Shown here: positions 17,375 through 24,818 of the stretch, piece after piece | Layout of the letters: each line of letters opens with the position of its first letter | Position numbering within the stretch: position 1 is the stretch's first letter | NCBI GenBank assembly: GCA_033764775.1 | Contig: JANRIQ010000018.1 | Span: 248,001-312,000 of the forward strand | Source of the DNA: JAWXCE01 sp033764775 | GTDB lineage: Bacteria; Pseudomonadota; Alphaproteobacteria; Rhizobiales; Rhodomicrobiaceae | Direction of reading: 5' to 3' | Length of the DNA: 64,000 bases | Position numbers and translations under genes: made by a program | The notes under the pieces: model-generated | What the model was told of the DNA's origin: nothing | Databases searched by the model: none | What the model saw: the letters and a program-made list of their open reading frames with translations, nothing else

Positions 17375-18634
17375 TTAAAAACGTATCGTTTTCGCCGGGA
17401 ACAGCGTTCTGATATGCGCGAGATGCGGTGTGCGGGCCTGAGAAAACGCCGTCATTTCGACCATTGCGCCTTTTGCGGGAGCCTCGCGGCCTGGCCGCAT
17501 GTTGAACTCGGCGTAATGAACTCGGCTTTTGGCGCTTTCGATCACGGCGTAATGCCGGTCGGAGAGATCATCGGCGAGCCCTGTCGCGACGATTTTTCCT
17601 CGAATGCTATCGCCAGCTTTCGCTGCGTCGAATAGCGTGACGGTTTGCGATGGGCGGCTCAGGCCGGCCTCAGTCAACGCGCGTCGAACGCGCTCATAGG
17701 CTTCCTGCCTGCGACCGAGATCACAGAGCTTTTCAGCCGTAGACGGCTGAATGGCGAAGACGCCTCGGCGCTTTTCCTCCGCCAGCCCCAAGGTCGAAAG
17801 CGTCTTGAGCCGCGCGATGAGATGGACGCGGGTCTCGTTTGGCGTTCCGGCAGGCGCCGTCCAAATGCCGCGCTCGGCGGTTTTCAGGATGCGAGCGTCG
17901 AGGGCCGTGTAACCGTGGCGCGCGGTTTCGCGTCGCACGCGGTTCAACCGCTCGAGCGCTGTCTCAGGCCCGAGTTCCAAAGTGACAAGCTTCTGTGCGT
18001 TCAACCGGATAGCGTGGCTGATATAAGCGGGCGAGATGACAAGATCTTTGCCACGATCGGTCTTCCCGCGAATGATGACATGAGCATGTGGGTGGCCGGT
18101 GTTGAAATGATCCACGGCAACCCATTCGAGCTTGGTGCCCAAATCTCGCTCCATCCCCGCCATCAGATCGCGGATCACGGGTTTCAGCTCGGGCAGCTTC
18201 TCGCCGTCCTCGGGCGCGACGATAAGCCGGAACTGATGACGTTCACCTTCCGATCGAGCCATAAAGCGTTTGCCGTCAGTCGCATCGGACGCCTTGTCAT
18301 AGAGCAAACCACCCTCGCCTTCGCGTGTCACGCCGTCTCGCTGGAGGTAACGTAGGTGGACTTTGGCAGCTTTCAGATTTGCCCCACGATGACGTGCAAT
18401 GCGAGCTTTCACCACGACCCGTCGCGCGCCTTTGGGCGGTGGACCCGAATCCACGAGCGCGCTTGCCCCGCGTCCCAGGCCGAAATTCATGGCTTTAGGT
18501 GCGCCCGTCCTGCGTACCAACCTGCCGCCCCGGCCAGCCTCCGCTAGCACCTGGGAAACGAAGCGTTTGGATTTGCCCGGTGTGCGCTCGCGAATTTTTC
18601 CCAGTTTCGGCGTGAAAGTGTCGTTGACAATCAT
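17375..18634 (-). CDS. Relaxase/mobilisation nuclease (DUF3363 type), C terminus apparently missing
   Basis: 419 residues from the ATG at 18634; the frame upstream lacks a ribosome site. RRVVVKARIARHRGANLKAA near residue 70 and the metal-binding cluster HFNTGHPHAHVIIRG near residue 190 identify the HUH-type relaxase with DUF3363 that nicks oriT. Family members are usually 580-700 residues; here the protein stops soon after a PGREAPAKGAMVEMTAF segment that aligns well before the usual end, and the stop is 2 bp from the ietS stop. I infer loss of the C-terminal third by the event that placed the defence cassette. The nuclease half is intact. Confidence 0.8.
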   Translation of the reverse strand: MIVNDTFTPKLGKIRERTPGKSKRFVSQVLAEAGRGGRLVRRTGAPKAMNFGLGRGASALVDSGPPPKGARRVVVKARIARHRGANLKAAKVHLRYLQRDGVTREGEGGLLYDKASDATDGKRFMARSEGERHQFRLIVAPEDGEKLPELKPVIRDLMAGMERDLGTKLEWVAVDHFNTGHPHAHVIIRGKTDRGKDLVISPAYISHAIRLNAQKLVTLELGPETALERLNRVRRETARHGYTALDARILKTAERGIWTAPAGTPNETRVHLIARLKTLSTLGLAEEKRRGVFAIQPSTAEKLCDLGRRQEAYERVRRALTEAGLSRPSQTVTLFDAAKAGDSIRGKIVATGLADDLSDRHYAVIESAKSRVHYAEFNMRPGREAPAKGAMVEMTAFSQARTPHLAHIRTLFPAKTIRF

Positions 18635-19363
18635 AGTGTGAGGTCTCCGTTGTGGTTCAACGGACAAGCCTAGTTTTAAGCCTCCACTCGCACACTCGGC
18701 AAACGCGTGAAATGGCAGGCAATAGGCATTTCCACTTTCGACGATCGTAAACGACTTTGAACGATGCATCTGTTGCCCAGTCGCAATGCGTTAGGCGGCC
18801 AAGCCGAAGGCCAAGACGTGCGTGTTCCGTGCGGCTTGGGGCTTGTCCCAGGACGCCGACGCGGCGGAATAGCAGGCAGCCGCGCAACGCCCGCGCTATA
18901 TTGGAGAGTGGCTCTTTATTCGATAGACCCCCGACCGCAGCAAGTTCCGATTTTCCGGGCGATTGCAGTCTGACGCCAGAAGAGGTCATAGAAATCAGAT
19001 CGTTAAATCATTTTGATGGCAACAAGAATACCGTGGCATCAATACGCGCCTGGTATTTCAATGACTTAGACCTAACCGATGGCCTCTTTTATCTTGCAAT
19101 CCCTCTTTCCTCGTTGGTTAGCGCTTTTTAATGCTTCAGACCGTTACCTGGCACGGCTCGCCCATCGTTGTGACACTCGGTTATCGGCGCCACGCTGGAG
19201 CCAAACGCGGGGAAGGTTTAAGAGTTGAGGAAATGCCAGACACCATGATGCCTCCCTCAGCGAATAACGAGCGAGTCGGGTTACGGATATCTCAAAGTTG
19301 AACAGTCCCGAGCGGCACAATGATTCACTATAGCCACCAGGAAAAAAATTTGCGGGGATGTCG
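18635..19363. other. Gene-poor gap between relaxase and XRE regulator
   Basis: About 730 bp with no open frame that resembles a known family. Frames at 18757-19131 (+) and 18657-18989 (-) have no convincing composition or start site. Given the missing repA, parA and DUF2840 genes of related elements, this may be the scar of deletions or hold the relaxase promoter and oriT; no repeat proves either. Confidence 0.45.
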
Positions 19364-19606
19364 TCAATCTCGCTCGCTCACCAGCCCCTTCAGTAAATCG
19401 ACCGGATCGCTCTCCAGCGCCGTAGCCAGGTCAATAAACTCAATCACATCAAGCCGACGCTCTCCGCCTTCGGTCTTCGCGACGAACGATTGCGGTTTTC
19501 CAAGACGCTCGGCCAGTTCACCTTGAGTGAGACCCCGTGACCGCCGAAGTTCGACGAGCAGGGTCTGGAGACGGATATGACGCGGCGACCGGAGCGATTT
19601 GGGCAT
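19364..19606 (-). CDS. XRE-family helix-turn-helix regulator
   Basis: 80 residues forming one Cro/CI-type HTH: LRRSRGLTQGELAERLGK with the recognition helix PQSFVAKTEGGERRL. Such small regulators control ICE transfer or excision genes. A perfect dyad upstream (19656-19678) lies 50-72 bp before the start and is a good candidate for its own operator. The start ATG at 19606 is the only reasonable one. No inducer-sensing domain is present. Confidence 0.85.
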   Translation of the reverse strand: MPKSLRSPRHIRLQTLLVELRRSRGLTQGELAERLGKPQSFVAKTEGGERRLDVIEFIDLATALESDPVDLLKGLVSERD

Positions 19607-19655
19607 TCAAACCAGCGTTCGGGTAAAGGCTGGCCGCGAAATAATCCCAATCCCG

Positions 19656-19678
19656 GATTATCCCATTTTGGGATAATC
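19656..19678. promoter_or_regulatory. Perfect palindromic operator upstream of the XRE gene
   Basis: GATTATCCCA, a TTT spacer and TGGGATAATC make a perfect 10-bp inverted repeat. A further half-site ATAATCCCA lies at 19641-19649. The placement upstream of the XRE gene suggests autoregulation, and possibly control of the rightward gene at 19828. Confidence 0.75.
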
Positions 19679-19827
19679 ACAGAGCAGTGCCCGGGAATAA
19701 TGCAGGTAGACTCTGCGATGCGATCAAACGGGATGCATTATGCAATTGATATGATATGTACATGATCGCCGATGGCTGCCGAAGAGACGGCGTTCCGGTG
19801 TGATGTCCCAAACGAACACAATAAGCC

Positions 19828-20253
19828 ATGAAACAATCGCTGACGGTAACTTCCTACTTCGATCTGACCGACGACGCAGACGGCTATCGAGCTGGCCTTT
19901 GCGATCATGAGGGTCGTGGCGTCGGCGTCGAGGCGCTGCTTGACGCGGCAATCGTCGAGCCGGTTGTCCTAAAAAAAGCACAACTCGCCATCGGTATGGC
20001 GCCAGACGGCGTCTTTTCAATCCACGCCGATGGGTTGAGCGAAGAGGTCTTGAGTCTATTGCGCGCATCGGGAGTTTTGAGCACCCTAAGCCTTACCGAT
20101 GCGGTGCGCGCAGCGCTCGATCCGGAATTGCTGGCGCCGGACGACGACGCAAAACAGGAGATCGCGGTTCTGTGCCGGGAACTCGAGCAAAGTCTGGAGA
20201 TGGCCAGAAGCGCCGCTGCCCTTGTCGGCCACGACCAGAAAAAATCCTCCTAG
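19828..20253 (+). CDS. Hypothetical protein, 141 aa
   Basis: A frame of 141 residues opposite in direction to its neighbours. The composition looks protein-like (hydrophobic/acidic alternation, GVGVEALLDAAIVEPVVLKK, and a helical end IAVLCRELEQSLEMARSAAAL), but I do not recognise a family. No clear ribosome site precedes the ATG. Its stop overlaps the stop of the TraF-like gene by 4 bp, so the two are convergent. It occupies the place where related elements carry DUF2840/parA/repA. Confidence 0.5.
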   Translation: MKQSLTVTSYFDLTDDADGYRAGLCDHEGRGVGVEALLDAAIVEPVVLKKAQLAIGMAPDGVFSIHADGLSEEVLSLLRASGVLSTLSLTDAVRAALDPELLAPDDDAKQEIAVLCRELEQSLEMARSAAALVGHDQKKSS

Positions 20254-20747
20254 AATAGTTTCTGCGCCCGCCCGAGGATCCCGCTCATGGACATGACGCC
20301 AAAATAGCGGCCGTCAAAACTTGCCGGATGGGCCCCGAGAAGAAAAACCTCATCGCTCGCCAAAATTCGGCACCCACTCCAGCGCGGCATAGGCTGCCGC
20401 TTTTGATCCACGCTATAGGCGGTAGCGACCGTCTCATCATTGATGGTTATGCGACGTTCGATACTGCAAACTTTATCGCCCGGCAGCGCCGCAACCGGCT
20501 TTATTATCGGGGCATAATGCGGAAGATAACTTCGCGCTGCTGCGAAATCCCGCCAGCACAATGGTAAAGTGAGTAGAACATAGTCGCCGCGCACCAACGC
20601 CTGCCGATGGCGCACTGCATAAAGCCCTAAGGGCGCGCTATCTGATGCATTCCAGACAAGCAACGGCGCAACTGGGAGCGACGAGACTATAATAGCTAGG
20701 ACGCCTGCCACCGAGGAAAGCGTGACAACATGATGGCGCCGGATCAA
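20250..20747 (-). CDS. TraF-like S26 signal peptidase
   Basis: 165 residues with an N-terminal membrane segment (about residues 8-30) and the S26 catalytic pair: Ser in SDSAPLGLY near residue 37 and Lys in KPVAALPGDKV near residue 84. Relatives process the conjugative pilin (TraF of RP4). The start is a TTG at 20747 that overlaps the stop of the upstream AlpA-like gene (TTGA), so translation is likely coupled. In the absence of pilin and mating-pore genes its substrate here is unclear. Confidence 0.82.
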   Translation of the reverse strand: MIRRHHVVTLSSVAGVLAIIVSSLPVAPLLVWNASDSAPLGLYAVRHRQALVRGDYVLLTLPLCWRDFAAARSYLPHYAPIIKPVAALPGDKVCSIERRITINDETVATAYSVDQKRQPMPRWSGCRILASDEVFLLGAHPASFDGRYFGVMSMSGILGRAQKLF

Positions 20748-20950
20748 CCGATTTCACCGGATGAGGCGCGCCGCCGCCGGCTTTCCGACCATGCGACGAC
20801 CTCGTCCCGATGATAGAAGATGCGTCCGCCATGCTTGCGAAAGCGCGGGCCGATACCCTGCCATCGCATGTTGTCCAGGGTTCGTTTCTTCAGACGGAGA
20901 TAGATGGCGGTTTCGTCGATATTCAGAAATGGCGAAGTGATCTCGGACAT
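20744..20950 (-). CDS. AlpA-like/excisionase-type helix-turn-helix protein
   Basis: 68 residues from the ATG at 20950 with AAAGG upstream. The motif FLNIDETAIYLRLKKRTLDN followed by GPRFRKHGGRIFYHRDEVVAW is the winged HTH_17 (MerR-like) fold of small ICE regulators and excisionases. It is cotranscribed with the TraF-like gene. It probably regulates transfer genes or excision. Confidence 0.82.
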   Translation of the reverse strand: MSEITSPFLNIDETAIYLRLKKRTLDNMRWQGIGPRFRKHGGRIFYHRDEVVAWSESRRRRASSGEIG

Positions 20951-21031
20951 GGCGTGCCTTTCGAATGGCTGCAATGTCCTAAAATAGCTTCGTCATTCTC
21001 GAAGCTTGGAGTGTCGAACGCTGCGGATGTC

Positions 21032-21892
21032 TCAACGCCACTCGCCGCTCAACAGCGCTCGATAGCCGCCGTCCCGCATCTCCTTGCCGCGCGCCAGCGC
21101 CCGGCGGACGCGATCCTTGAGGGCCGTATTCGCGCGCCAATCGACCGCCGCTCTCGCATCGCCCACCAGAATGCCAGCAATGTCCCGATAGGTTGCGCCC
21201 GCTTGAGCCCCGTCAAGGGCGATAAGCGCGTCGCGGAGCGCCAGCCACCGTGCAGTCCACGGGCGTTCCGATGCCATCTCACCTGGAGCAGCGATGAGAA
21301 ATTCCTGGAACAGCCTTAAGGCTTCGATGCCGGGTCCAATATGAGCGCATCCCGGCACCTGAAAACTCAAACGCACATTCGAAAAAATCGACGCTCCCGT
21401 GATCGTTAATGTCAGTGTGGCTTGGCCCCGGCTGACGCGAAGATATTGTTTGTCTCCGATCGTCAGCAAGCTAAGAGCCACGCCGCGCTCGGCGAATCCC
21501 GTCAGTGTAAGGACGACATCGACGCTTTCGCTCGCTATGCAGGCGAGCGACGGCGCGCCGGTTTCATGATGCCAGAATAGTTGTGGGCAGGGCGCGGGGA
21601 GTGCTGGATCGGCAAAGGTAAGACAGCCCCAACCTTCTGCGGCCGGACAGTTGCGGTTTTGTCGGATGATTAGAACACCGTTTTCAACGGCTTGCGTGAC
21701 GGTAGAAATCGCCAAGCAAGCGCGATAATCCGCGTGATAGTGACGATTGCGGCGCAGGAATTCCCAAGCGCAATCCGCTTTTGACAGGGTGCGCACATAC
21801 TCATAATGGGCCAGTTTCGGCGGCCACGAGGGAGTGATTGGTCCGACGTCAATATGTGTCTTGGGCCTGGGGCGATCTCGATCAAAGGGCAT
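21032..21892 (-). CDS. DUF2285 protein with N-terminal DUF6499-type domain
   Basis: 286 residues. The start region YEYVRTLSKADCAWEFLRRN near residue 30 is the DUF6499 (regulator-like) domain; the end (ALDGAQAGATYRDIAGILVG near 230, VRRALARGKEMRDGGYRALL near 260) is DUF2285, an HTH-like domain. The pair is a routine neighbour of AlpA and DUF736 in proteobacterial ICEs and is presumed to act in transfer regulation. It lies 81 bp upstream of the AlpA-like gene on the same strand. Confidence 0.85.
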   Translation of the reverse strand: MPFDRDRPRPKTHIDVGPITPSWPPKLAHYEYVRTLSKADCAWEFLRRNRHYHADYRACLAISTVTQAVENGVLIIRQNRNCPAAEGWGCLTFADPALPAPCPQLFWHHETGAPSLACIASESVDVVLTLTGFAERGVALSLLTIGDKQYLRVSRGQATLTLTITGASIFSNVRLSFQVPGCAHIGPGIEALRLFQEFLIAAPGEMASERPWTARWLALRDALIALDGAQAGATYRDIAGILVGDARAAVDWRANTALKDRVRRALARGKEMRDGGYRALLSGEWR

Positions 21893-22100
21893 GACAGCTT
21901 ATGGGTGTAGGCTTGAAACACATGGTGATCATTGAAGTTGCGGATGTGCCGCTACAATTTGTCTCAAATAAGAACTAACAAATCTACATCTAAAGTTTTA
22001 CCGACAAATATCTCAGATGCGTGCGTTGCCGTGCAAGCGCGAGCAGTTCGCGGCGCGACGCTATAAGTTTTTACCGCATTGGCGGCGCCGCAGCACTTGA

Positions 22101-22128
22101 GAAAAACGCCCCGTCCGGAGACGGGGCG
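22101..22128 (-). terminator. Rho-independent terminator after the DUF736 gene
   Basis: On the minus strand 9-bp GC-rich arms (CGCCCCGTC at 22107-22115 against GACGGGGCG at 22120-22128) with a 4-nt loop are followed by TTTTT (22102-22106). It starts 7 bp after the DUF736 stop. Confidence 0.85.
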
Positions 22129-22135
22129 CTGGCCA

Positions 22136-22444
22136 TTAATCGCCGTTCCGGCGTGACCAGAGAAGGTTCAGGCTTTTGCCGTCTTCGGCCTCGAGCAGGG
22201 AGGCATAGACGGGGGCGGCCCAGGTCGGATCGTCAAGTTTGACCGAAATGTACTCGCGCCCTTCAGTTGAGGTTTTCTTCCAAGCCGCGCCGAGTTCGGT
22301 TTGGCCGGCAAAGACGCGATAGTCTGGCGCCTTGTCGCTCAATTTTTCGGTGGGCCTGATTTCGGCCTTGACCTTGAGGCTCAAGGTTTTGATTGTGCCG
22401 ATAAAGCCGTCACCGGATTTCGAGAAGTTGCCGATAATCGCCAT
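22136..22444 (-). CDS. DUF736 family protein
   Basis: 102 residues starting MAIIGNFSKSGDGFIGTIKT, the unmistakable DUF736 opening, with DYRVFAGQTELGAAWKK in the middle and YASLLEAEDGKSLNLLWSRR at the end. This small beta-rich family is among the most constant and highly expressed ICE and plasmid genes in Alphaproteobacteria, function unproven. A good terminator follows it, so it is a single-gene transcript; its promoter must lie in the long upstream gap. Confidence 0.9.
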   Translation of the reverse strand: MAIIGNFSKSGDGFIGTIKTLSLKVKAEIRPTEKLSDKAPDYRVFAGQTELGAAWKKTSTEGREYISVKLDDPTWAAPVYASLLEAEDGKSLNLLWSRRNGD

Positions 22445-23277
22445 TGTAGTCTCCTTTGAATAGTCCGCGCCCGCGCCTATCGCGGCCGCGATGGCGATCC
22501 TCGAGCGGCAAAACGATCAGCCCGCACCCCTGTGGTCGCAGCGCAGCGGAGAGCGGCAGTGGCTCAGGCTTTCTTGTCTTGCGCGAGGAATGACGCCGTC
22601 TCCGGCGGCAGGGGAAGAAAGCCGTGGCCACGCCGTTGCGGGAGGATGATCGAGGCCCTTGTCCGGTCTTGACGCTTTATCGCCGTCAACAGCGGCGGCA
22701 TAGGCCGGCTGCGCGGAATCAAAGACCGGAGACTGCAAATGTGACGATAAGGTCTTCTTTATCGTGAGGGCGTTTCTGCGCGATCATGCGGAGCTTCATA
22801 AGACGAGACTTTCGGGCCGAAAAACCGAATGACCTGCAAAGTAAATTCGCATCCAGCCAAAGCAAACTCGGCGAGGGCCAGTAACTGAAACGGCGCGCTA
22901 CACCGGTCAAGTGGGCCGTGGCGCCGCAAAACGAAACCCTCGCAACGGCTGGTTTCGGCGAAACTGAAGCCCGAACACGTCCAAAGTGGCAGTTTGCCAG
23001 CGCCTCGACTTCTGACGGGGCGTTTTGGCGTGCGTGAGAATAGGCCACTTCAATGCCGACCCCATTTTAGATCCAGAATTGCTCGGCTTTACTTTAGCTT
23101 GATATTTAGCTCTCCCCTTTTCCCGGCTCATCATAGTGCCTGTTGCGACATCCCAGTGAATACTAAGCCGGGAATAATCTGTCTAAGCCGGACGATACAC
23201 GTTTTCTTTTTAAACTTAAGGCTGCTTTCCGCACCACCCTCATGAGTAAGCGAACGACGAAAGCTATTGTTTACTTT
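22445..23277. other. Long non-coding gap between DUF736 and the Xis-like gene
   Basis: About 830 bp with no supported gene. The part next to DUF736 is GC-rich leader; the part near 23050-23240 is AT-rich and probably carries the xis-int promoter and arm sites. A small hairpin (CGATAA/TTATCG near 22743-22762) is present. Overlapping frames on the minus strand (for example 22517-22738) lack family signals. Confidence 0.5.
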
Positions 23278-23610
23278 ATGCCTCGGTTGATTCGTTTCCG
23301 CGACGCTCCGTTTTATCTCGGCATGGACAGAAATCGATTCAACCGAGATGTAAGGCCCTCGCTCACAAAGCTTCCCATCGGAAAACAAGGCATAGCTTTC
23401 GACCGCCATGAACTCGACGCATGGGTGGATGACTATAAATCCCGCAACGGGCGTCCCAACCCGACATATGGAGAACGGACATGGGACGCAAAAAACTCCC
23501 CGGCCTCGTCAAACGCGAAGGGGTCTGGCACATCGATAAACGCATCGGCGGACAGCGTGTTTGCCGAAGCACTGAAACAGGTGAAATGCAAGAAGCGGAA
23601 CGACACCTGA
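23278..23610 (+). CDS. Xis/AlpA-like small DNA-binding protein upstream of the integrase
   Basis: 110 residues from the ATG at 23278 (MPRLIRFRDAPFYLGMDRNR); a start at 23242 is also open. The compact winged-helix pattern with IGKQGIAFDRHELDAWVDDY and a C-terminal TSINASADSVFAEALKQV resembles the small proteins that sit directly before this class of tyrosine integrase and act as excisionase or integrase regulator. Its 3' end overlaps the integrase by 130 bp in another frame, which ties their expression together. Confidence 0.78.
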   Translation: MPRLIRFRDAPFYLGMDRNRFNRDVRPSLTKLPIGKQGIAFDRHELDAWVDDYKSRNGRPNPTYGERTWDAKNSPASSNAKGSGTSINASADSVFAEALKQVKCKKRNDT

Positions 23611-24665
23611 ACCGCGTGATGGAAGAAATTCGACAGTCTCAAGTTTACGGCGTGCGCGCGCCTCGTCGTTTTGCAGAAGCAGCGGCGAAGTTCGTTTTGG
23701 ATAACCAGCATAAGCGAAGTCTGCATGATGACATCTCTCAACTCAAAATGCTCATGCCTTGGATTGGAGAAACCATGATTGATCGGATCCATCGCGGCAC
23801 GCTGGACCCTTGGCTCGCTCAGCGCCAGGCAGAAAACAAGGCGGTTGGAACAATAAATCATGGACTGAAAATTGTTCGCCGCATCCTCAATCTCGCGGCA
23901 TCGGAATGGGTCGACGAGCAGGGTCTCACCTGGTTGCTCACTGCGCCAAAAATCAAGCTTATCCCGGACACGGGGAAGCGTCGACCTTATCCCTTAAACT
24001 GGCAAGAACAGACCTGCTTCTTTGGCGAGTTGCCGGATCATCTCCGGCAGATGGCTCTATTTGCCGTGAACAGCGGGTGCCGTGATCGCGAGGTCTGCCG
24101 ATTGCGCTGGGAGTGGGAAATCGATGTGCCGCAATTGGGCAAATCGGTCTTCATCATCCCTGGATCGCAAGTCAAGAATGGCGATGAACGGCTGGTCTTG
24201 CTCAATACTATAGCCACTCAAGTCGTTAACAACCGACGGGGTATTCATGCAACCCACGTGTTTAGCTTCCGCGGCAAGCCGATCGACAGAATGCTGACTT
24301 CTGCTTGGAAGCGTGCGAGAGAACGCGCCGGCCTGCCGACGTTTCGCGTGCATGACCTCAAACATACGTTCGGCCGACGGTTGCGAGCAGCAGGCGTCAG
24401 CTTCGAGGACCGACAGGATCTGCTGGGACATCGCTCCACTAGGATTACAACGCATTACTCTGCAGCCGAACTTCAGGTCTTATTCCAGGCTGCGGAAAAA
24501 GTATGCGGCGACGAAAATGAACCGCAGATTGTTATCTTGCGGGGAACAATCCAAGGTGGGTCACGCAAAACTCACGCAAGGCCTGTTTTGGAACTCTTAA
24601 CTTCGGCCCGCAAGCCATTGAAAACATTGGTGAGCCCAGATGGATTCGAACCATCGACCTACTGA
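23481..24665 (+). CDS. Tyrosine site-specific integrase
   Basis: 394 residues. The catalytic domain shows NSGCRDREVCRLRW (first Arg) near 195, HDLKHTFGRRLRAAG near 290 (the box usually written HxLRH; Lys in place of Arg is common in this subfamily) and LLGHRSTRITTHYSAAEL near 315 with the nucleophile Tyr. The last residues, PDGFEPSTY, are translated from the 3' half of the tRNA-Lys gene on the other strand, so the gene ends inside the attachment site and its terminus would change on excision. It catalyses integration at and excision from tRNA-Lys. Confidence 0.92.
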   Translation: MGRKKLPGLVKREGVWHIDKRIGGQRVCRSTETGEMQEAERHLNRVMEEIRQSQVYGVRAPRRFAEAAAKFVLDNQHKRSLHDDISQLKMLMPWIGETMIDRIHRGTLDPWLAQRQAENKAVGTINHGLKIVRRILNLAASEWVDEQGLTWLLTAPKIKLIPDTGKRRPYPLNWQEQTCFFGELPDHLRQMALFAVNSGCRDREVCRLRWEWEIDVPQLGKSVFIIPGSQVKNGDERLVLLNTIATQVVNNRRGIHATHVFSFRGKPIDRMLTSAWKRARERAGLPTFRVHDLKHTFGRRLRAAGVSFEDRQDLLGHRSTRITTHYSAAELQVLFQAAEKVCGDENEPQIVILRGTIQGGSRKTHARPVLELLTSARKPLKTLVSPDGFEPSTY

Positions 24666-24703
24666 TTAAAAGTCAGTTGCTCTACCGGCTGAGCTATAGG
24701 CTC
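24628..24703 (-). tRNA. tRNA-Lys(TTT), element attachment site
   Basis: The minus strand from 24703 reads a full cloverleaf: acceptor GAGCCTA paired with TGGGCTC, D arm, anticodon stem ACTGA/TCAGT with loop CTTTTAA (anticodon TTT), T arm with GGTTCGAATCC and encoded CCA (24628-24630). Its 3' end points toward the integrase, as expected when an element has integrated into the tRNA 3' end and restored the gene. Confidence 0.95.
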
Positions 24704-24818
24704 TCACAAAGGCGGGAGCGCATGCGGATTCTCGCACAGCGCTTGCGTTATTAAGCAGCCGTCGGCGCGCCCGTCAAGTCGCGGAGGGGCGCCTGGGGCA
24801 TTTTTACCCGCTTGCCGG

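Larger units (their letters stand above)
1..24650. mobile_element. Integrative (ICE-type) element, right end; left end outside window
   Basis: The stretch ends at a tRNA-Lys gene whose 3' half overlaps the end of a tyrosine integrase, the usual layout of a tRNA-targeting integrative element. Inside are families typical of alphaproteobacterial ICEs: relaxase, TraF-like S26 peptidase, AlpA-like regulator, DUF2285, DUF736, ParB-like, DUF6878, DUF6915, strawberry-notch protein, Toprim protein and DUF2493. No trb/virB mating-pore genes, VirD4/TraG coupling ATPase, repA or parA are seen, and the relaxase looks short. I infer a reduced or rearranged element. Whether the mutasome at 1-2644 belongs to it is an inference from continuity; the left attachment site is not in the window. 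Confidence 0.75.

Noticed and set aside
18757..19131. 124-residue plus-strand frame near the relaxase
   Set aside because: No family signal, no ribosome site, basic low-quality start; listed only as gap content.
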